Below, one piece after another: positions 34,884-38,646 of a DNA stretch of 38,646 nt; position 1 is the stretch's first letter, and each line of letters starts with the position of its first letter. The DNA comes from an uncultured Flavobacteriaceae bacterium (GTDB lineage Bacteria > Bacteroidota > Bacteroidia > Flavobacteriales > Flavobacteriaceae): positions 1 to 38,646 of the forward strand of contig CAKZOO010000033.1 in assembly GCA_937136455.1 (NCBI GenBank), written 5' to 3'. A program made the translations under genes and the position numbers. The notes beneath the pieces were generated by a model, which saw only the letters and a program-made list of their open reading frames with translations, made no database searches and was not told the DNA's origin.

Positions 34884-36116
34884 ATGAAACAGAAATTATT
34901 ATTAGTAGTGGCCATTTTCGTATCTGCAATTAGCTTTGCTCAAAAAGATGAATTAAAGGCTGCTAAAAAAGCATTAAAAGCTAATGATGCTCAGGGAGTT
35001 TTAGATGCTTTAAAACCAGTAGAGGGAACCATTGACAGTGCTGATGAAAAATCTAAAGTAGCTTATTATGAGTTATTAGGTGATGCTTACACGATCCTAG
35101 CAAAAGCTGGAGATGATTCTCAATTTGAAAATGCTATTAAAGCATATCAGCAAGTTGAATCTAATGAAGTTGCTGACAAATTGAAAGGTATTTCAAATGA
35201 TCTTGTAAATTCAGCTGTAGCGGATAACCAAAATTCAAATTTTGTGGATGCTGCAACTAAATTACACATGAGTTATTCAATCAGTCCAAGAGATACGATC
35301 TATTTATACTACGCTGCATCAAGTGCCGTCAGTGGAAAAGATTATCCTTTGGCTTTACAGTATTACAACGAATTAAAAGATCTTAACTACGACGGTTCAG
35401 AAGTGAAATTCACAGCAGTTGACGTTGCTACAGGTGAACGTGTAGCAATGGATAAAGCACAACGTGATATCATGGTAAAGGCGGGAACACACAAAGATCC
35501 TAAAGATGAAAAAACAGAGTCTAAACGTTCTGAAATCATCAAAAATATCGCCCTTATTTACACTCAAGAAGGCGATGACGAAAAAGCAATGGAAGCTTAT
35601 GTGGATGCAAGAAAAGTGAATCCAAATGATGTTTCATTAATTTTAAATCAAGCAAATCTTTATTTTAAACAAGGAGATAAAGACAAATTTAAGAGTTTGA
35701 TGAATGAAGCAATAGAAGTAGATCCACAGAATCCCGACTTGCACTATAATATAGGTGTCATCAGTATGGAGCAAAACGACTACGAAGCTGCAAGAGCTGC
35801 TTATTCAAAATGTATTGAAATTGATCCCTCTTACATCAATGCTCATTTAAATTTATCAACTTCGTATATTAATGAAGGGAACCTGTTAGTAGAGCAAATG
35901 AACGCGATTAGAGGAAACTCTGCAAAAGACATTGCTAAATACGATTCTTTAAAAGCTCAAAAAGAGGCATTGTTTAAAAAAGGTGCTGATGCTCTTGAAG
36001 CTGCATATAAAACGAATCCTGAAAACAAAGAACTTTTAGAACAGTTAAAGAATATTTACGGTGCTTTAAGTGACTTCGTAAATTATAAGAGAGTTCAAGA
36101 TTTAATCGATCAATAA
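34884..36116 (+). CDS. Secreted TPR-repeat protein
   Basis: A 410-residue protein with an N-terminal signal peptide (MKQKLLLVVAIFVSAISFAQ). It is followed by helical repeats; clear TPR units occur at about residues 215-345 (AYVDARKVNPNDVSLILNQA, LHYNIGVISMEQNDYEAARA and AYSKCIEIDPSYINAHLNLS). Such proteins act as periplasmic scaffolds, but no partner is indicated. ATG 34884 is taken as start because the signal peptide begins there; an earlier in-frame ATG at 34821 overlaps the end of gyrA and adds an unrelated sequence. It is probably co-transcribed with gyrA and ends with a strong terminator. Confidence 0.9.
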   Translation: MKQKLLLVVAIFVSAISFAQKDELKAAKKALKANDAQGVLDALKPVEGTIDSADEKSKVAYYELLGDAYTILAKAGDDSQFENAIKAYQQVESNEVADKLKGISNDLVNSAVADNQNSNFVDAATKLHMSYSISPRDTIYLYYAASSAVSGKDYPLALQYYNELKDLNYDGSEVKFTAVDVATGERVAMDKAQRDIMVKAGTHKDPKDEKTESKRSEIIKNIALIYTQEGDDEKAMEAYVDARKVNPNDVSLILNQANLYFKQGDKDKFKSLMNEAIEVDPQNPDLHYNIGVISMEQNDYEAARAAYSKCIEIDPSYINAHLNLSTSYINEGNLLVEQMNAIRGNSAKDIAKYDSLKAQKEALFKKGADALEAAYKTNPENKELLEQLKNIYGALSDFVNYKRVQDLIDQ

Positions 36117-36136
36117 AAAAGAGTTTATCTCTTATG

Positions 36137-36164
36137 AAAGCCTCGTTTTTACGAGGCTTTTTTT
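36137..36164 (+). terminator. Intrinsic terminator after the TPR gene
   Basis: AAAGCCTCGT (36137-36146) and ACGAGGCTTT (36151-36160) form a perfect 10-bp stem with a TTTT loop and a T-run to 36164. The T-run covers the stop of the convergent NlpC-like gene, so this hairpin may serve both directions. Confidence 0.9.
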
Positions 36165-36903
36165 ATTGTATCGATTTGATAACTCGAACTGAGTGAGTGT
36201 AGCTATTGGTGTCAATATTGAAGATGCCGGTATGATCGATTCGATCGATTCTAACACTTCCATAGGCGTGAATGATGTAATTGTTTTCTAAGAGGATGCC
36301 CACGTGATCGATAATTCCCTCTTTATTGTCAAAAAATACTAAATCTCCTGCCTTAGCTTCCTCGATAAAGCTCAATGGTTCTCCTTGAGCTGCTTGTTCT
36401 CTAGCACTGCGTTTAAGCGCAACACCGTTCAGTTTATAGGCCATCTGCGTTAATCCACTTGAATCAATTCCAAAGGGTGTTTTACCACCCAGGATTTCAG
36501 GAGCGTTTAAATACATCATCGCAGTTGAAACCACAGAATGTTGATTTGGGATAGAAGAAGGTTCACATTGATGGTTTAAAAAAAGTGCTTTACTGAGATC
36601 AGAACCAATGACAACAGGCAGCAAACTGTTGTTTTCATTGTGTACATAATGTGCTAAGTCATAATTATAAGAAGGCTTGAGCTCTTTTAATTCATAAAAG
36701 GCTTCCTGATTCACTTCTTTAAAGTGTAAATTAGAAATCCATCCCTCACAACCGTCAAACACGCATCTAATTTTGCTGTAAAATTTTCGTTGTTCGATGA
36801 TTTTAAACAATTCACCGTATAGCAATTGTGATAGCTGAGTAGCTAAATCATTAGCTTCAGATCGAAGGGGTATAACACTTAAATTACAAATTCCGTATTT
36901 CAT
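36163..36903 (-). CDS. NlpC/P60 (C40) family protein with SH3-like N-terminus and Ser at the catalytic Cys position
   Basis: A 246-residue cytosolic-looking protein without signal peptide. The first 125 residues hold SH3-like segments (LSVIPLRSEANDLATQLSQL, GWISNLHF). The C-terminal part is an NlpC/P60 domain, the fold of gamma-D-glutamyl-diaminopimelate endopeptidases that cut cell-wall peptides. The catalytic motif is normally DCSG; here it reads D147-Ser148-S149-G150 (codon TCA). The partner histidines are present: His200 in DHVGILL and His212 in IIHAYG. So the family is clear but peptidase activity is uncertain. It starts 7 nt after the thiolase stop, so the two share an operon. Confidence 0.9.
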   Translation of the reverse strand: MKYGICNLSVIPLRSEANDLATQLSQLLYGELFKIIEQRKFYSKIRCVFDGCEGWISNLHFKEVNQEAFYELKELKPSYNYDLAHYVHNENNSLLPVVIGSDLSKALFLNHQCEPSSIPNQHSVVSTAMMYLNAPEILGGKTPFGIDSSGLTQMAYKLNGVALKRSAREQAAQGEPLSFIEEAKAGDLVFFDNKEGIIDHVGILLENNYIIHAYGSVRIDRIDHTGIFNIDTNSYTHSVRVIKSIQ

Positions 36904-36910
36904 TAATCCA

Positions 36911-38086
36911 CTACAAATTTTGGAGGATTAAAGCAGAGGCACCTCCGCCGCCATTACAAATAGCAGCAGCACCAAATTCAGCTTTGTTTTGTTTTAATAT
37001 GTGGAGTAGACTTACAACAATTCGAGCACCAGAACACCCAAGGGGGTGACCAAGAGCCACTGCACCACCATGGATATTTAATTTCTCACTATCAATATTT
37101 AGAAGTTTTTGATTCGCGAGACTTACTACAGAGAAGGCTTCGTTGATTTCAAAATAATCGATAGCATCTATAGCTAAATCAGCTTTTGCTAGTGCTTTTG
37201 GAAGTGCGGCAGCAGGGGCTTCTGTAAACCACTCAGGGTCCAATGCAGCATCTGCATAGGAGCGAATTATTGCAAGAGGTTTTAGTCCTAATTCTTTAGC
37301 TTTTTCTTCACTCATTAATACAAGTGCTGCTGCACCATCATTAATGGTTGAAGCATTGGCTGCAGTAACCGTTCCATCCTTAGTAAAAGCTGCTCTAAGA
37401 TCTGGTATCTTTTCGAAACGAACATTGGTATATTCTTCGTCTTTATCAATAACTATTGGATCACCTTTTCTTTGAGGTACCTTAACAGGAATAACTTCAT
37501 CATTAAACAATCCATCATTCCAGGCTTTTTGAGAACGCTCATAGGAACTGATCGCATAGGCGTCTTGTTCTTCTCGTGAGATATGGTGTTTTGTGGCACA
37601 TTGGTCAGCGTAGATTCCCATAGCTTGGTGCGTAAATGCATCCTGTAAACCGTCTAGAGTCATGGAATCTTTTAAATTTTGATCTCCAAATTTAATTCCA
37701 GATCTCAAATGTGATAAGTGAGGTGCTAAGCTCATATTTTCCATTCCACCTGCTACGACTACCTCAGCGTCACCTAAAGCTATTGATTGGGCAGCTAACA
37801 TAATACTCTTCATGCCAGAAGCGCATACTTTATTTACTGTAGTACAAGGAATATTTGACGGTAATCCTGCATTGAGGGCTGCTTGTCTGGCTGGAGCTTG
37901 ACCACAGCCGGCCTGAATTACGTGACCCATAAAAACTTCATCAACATCATTTAGTTCTATAGAGGCCTTATTTATAGCAGCCCGGATAGCGGTACTTCCT
38001 AATTCAGTAGCTTTAACAGAAGAAAGACTTCCCATAAAACTTCCTATTGGAGTTCGTACTGCAGATACAATTACAACTTTTTTCAT
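36911..38086 (-). CDS. Acetyl-CoA C-acetyltransferase (thiolase)
   Basis: A 391-residue thiolase. It condenses two acetyl-CoA to acetoacetyl-CoA or runs the reverse cleavage. The active-site cysteine is Cys88 in VNKVCASGMKS. His347 lies in GHPLGCSGARI and the second Cys377 in CNGGGGAS, so the catalytic set is complete. The start is MKKVVIVSAVRTPIG at 38086; an ATG five codons upstream adds only MKYRI. It lies upstream of the NlpC-like gene. Biosynthetic versus degradative use cannot be decided from the sequence. Confidence 0.95.
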   Translation of the reverse strand: MKKVVIVSAVRTPIGSFMGSLSSVKATELGSTAIRAAINKASIELNDVDEVFMGHVIQAGCGQAPARQAALNAGLPSNIPCTTVNKVCASGMKSIMLAAQSIALGDAEVVVAGGMENMSLAPHLSHLRSGIKFGDQNLKDSMTLDGLQDAFTHQAMGIYADQCATKHHISREEQDAYAISSYERSQKAWNDGLFNDEVIPVKVPQRKGDPIVIDKDEEYTNVRFEKIPDLRAAFTKDGTVTAANASTINDGAAALVLMSEEKAKELGLKPLAIIRSYADAALDPEWFTEAPAAALPKALAKADLAIDAIDYFEINEAFSVVSLANQKLLNIDSEKLNIHGGAVALGHPLGCSGARIVVSLLHILKQNKAEFGAAAICNGGGGASALILQNL

Positions 38087-38173
38087 GATGCGATATTTCA
38101 TACTAAATTAAAAAATTAAGTCGGAAGGCATGGGTTTGAATGATTAAAATAGATAATTCAAGTTGAATTTTTC

Positions 38174-38181
38174 TATTTTTG
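38174..38181 (+). promoter_or_regulatory. -7 box of the 7TM-HD gene
   Basis: TATTTTTG matches TAnnTTTG; TSS near 38187, giving a leader of about 12 nt before the ATG at 38199. No clear -33. Confidence 0.5.
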
Positions 38182-38198
38182 ATGAATAACTCCCAGCA

Positions 38199-38646
38199 AT
38201 GAAGACCAAACTCGATCTACTGTTTAGAAATCAATCACTGATATACAAATACATCCTTTATGTATTTGCAATCATTCTCATCGTTTTTTTGCTGCCAAAA
38301 GGAGGAAAGTTTAAGTACGAATTTCAAAAGGGAAAACCATGGCAATTTGAAACCCTCTATGCGCCATTTGATTTTACTGTTACAAAATCAGTAGAAGAAG
38401 TTGATGCAGAAAAGAAGGCTATTAGAGAAAATCAGGTCCCATACTATCAGTACGAGGAGGATCAAATGCTTAAGGCGATGGATCAAATAAGTCTTAAAAT
38501 AGATGGACTAGTCCTTCAGAATGAACAGCGTAAACTAGACACCTTGTACTTCAAAAAAACAATTTCAAATATTATCGAATCGGTTTATTCGAGAGGAGTT
38601 GTTCGAAAGTCAGATTTAATTTATCCTTCAGATAATATTTACATTG
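38199..38646 (+). CDS. 7TM-HD family phosphohydrolase (PgpH/YqfF-like), partial (N-terminal 149 residues)
   Basis: Open from ATG 38199 to the window edge. The start MKTKLDLLFRNQSLIYKYIL is followed by one hydrophobic helix (about residues 18-35, KYILYVFAIILIVFLLP). After it comes an extracytoplasmic helical domain with KPWQFETLYAPFDFTVTKS and a charged segment AEKKAIRENQVPYYQY, as in the 7TMR-HDED domain of PgpH-type proteins. In Firmicutes these hydrolyse cyclic di-AMP. The membrane bundle and the HD domain would lie beyond the window, so catalytic residues cannot be checked here. Confidence 0.8.
   Translation, partial: MKTKLDLLFRNQSLIYKYILYVFAIILIVFLLPKGGKFKYEFQKGKPWQFETLYAPFDFTVTKSVEEVDAEKKAIRENQVPYYQYEEDQMLKAMDQISLKIDGLVLQNEQRKLDTLYFKKTISNIIESVYSRGVVRKSDLIYPSDNIYI

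Noticed and set aside
38182..38202. Short upstream frame (ATG at 38182, six codons) before the 7TM-HD gene
   Set aside because: It begins immediately after the -7 box, upstream of the likely transcription start, so it is probably not transcribed.
1..38646. CRISPR arrays, insertion sequences, prophage, tRNA genes
   Set aside because: No spaced direct repeats, transposase or integrase motifs, or cloverleaf sequences were seen; gene order and content look like core chromosome.

Overview
The window is a stretch of low-GC chromosome from a member of the Bacteroidota, most likely class Flavobacteriia. Three kinds of evidence support this. Promoters carry the Bacteroidota -7 motif TAnnTTTG, and there are almost no Shine-Dalgarno sequences. 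Several genes are typical of the phylum: a DUF3822 gene next to rsmD, a fused aspartate kinase/homoserine dehydrogenase heading thrABC, head_GIN (DUF2807) secreted proteins behind an ECF sigma factor, and a 7TM-HD protein. The DnaX lacks the usual zinc cysteines. I see no insertion sequence, prophage, integron, CRISPR array or tRNA. The region is core chromosome rather than an accessory island.

Layout. 1-2505 (-): ECF sigma factor, a single-TM protein and two secreted beta-rich proteins in one tight operon. 2724-5870 (+): lon and cmk. 5917-7934 (+): rpsA with its own promoter, a structured leader and a strong terminator. 7936-10700 (+): pyrR, pyrB, a small STAS-like protein and rnz. 10733-13953 (+): pdxH, a SixA-like phosphatase and ppk1. 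13950-16318 (-): dnaX and miaE. 16396-16696 (+): RNase P RNA. 16708-18765 (-): a membrane-anchored protein, DUF3822 and rsmD. 18811-22226 (+): RecD-like helicase, kdsB, a HAD phosphatase and an acyltransferase. 22236-24424 (-): gcvT, a pterin dehydratase-like gene and then, from its own promoter, yebC. 24526-29407 (-): thrA-thrB-thrC behind a leader that encodes a Thr-rich peptide. 29432-32161 (-): clpC with a strong terminator. 32324-36160 (+): gyrA and a TPR protein. 36163-38086 (-): thiolase and an NlpC/P60-like protein. 38174-end (+): a 7TM-HD phosphohydrolase, cut by the window edge.

Most genes are housekeeping: protein quality control (lon, clpC), translation and RNA processing (rpsA, rnpB, rnz, rsmD, miaE), replication and topology (dnaX, gyrA), nucleotides (cmk, pyrR, pyrB), threonine synthesis, LPS Kdo activation (kdsB) and polyphosphate (ppk1). 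I did not find a clear new multi-gene system. The points most worth a second look are: a threonine-rich leader peptide with an overlapping hairpin before thrA; an NlpC/P60 protein with serine at the catalytic cysteine position; a pterin dehydratase-like protein beside gcvT that has lost two of three active-site histidines; three genes (pdxH, dnaX, the RecD-like helicase) whose ATG sits 5-6 nt after a perfect TATATTTG box and so may be leaderless; and a possible one-base frameshift at the start of the DUF3822 gene.
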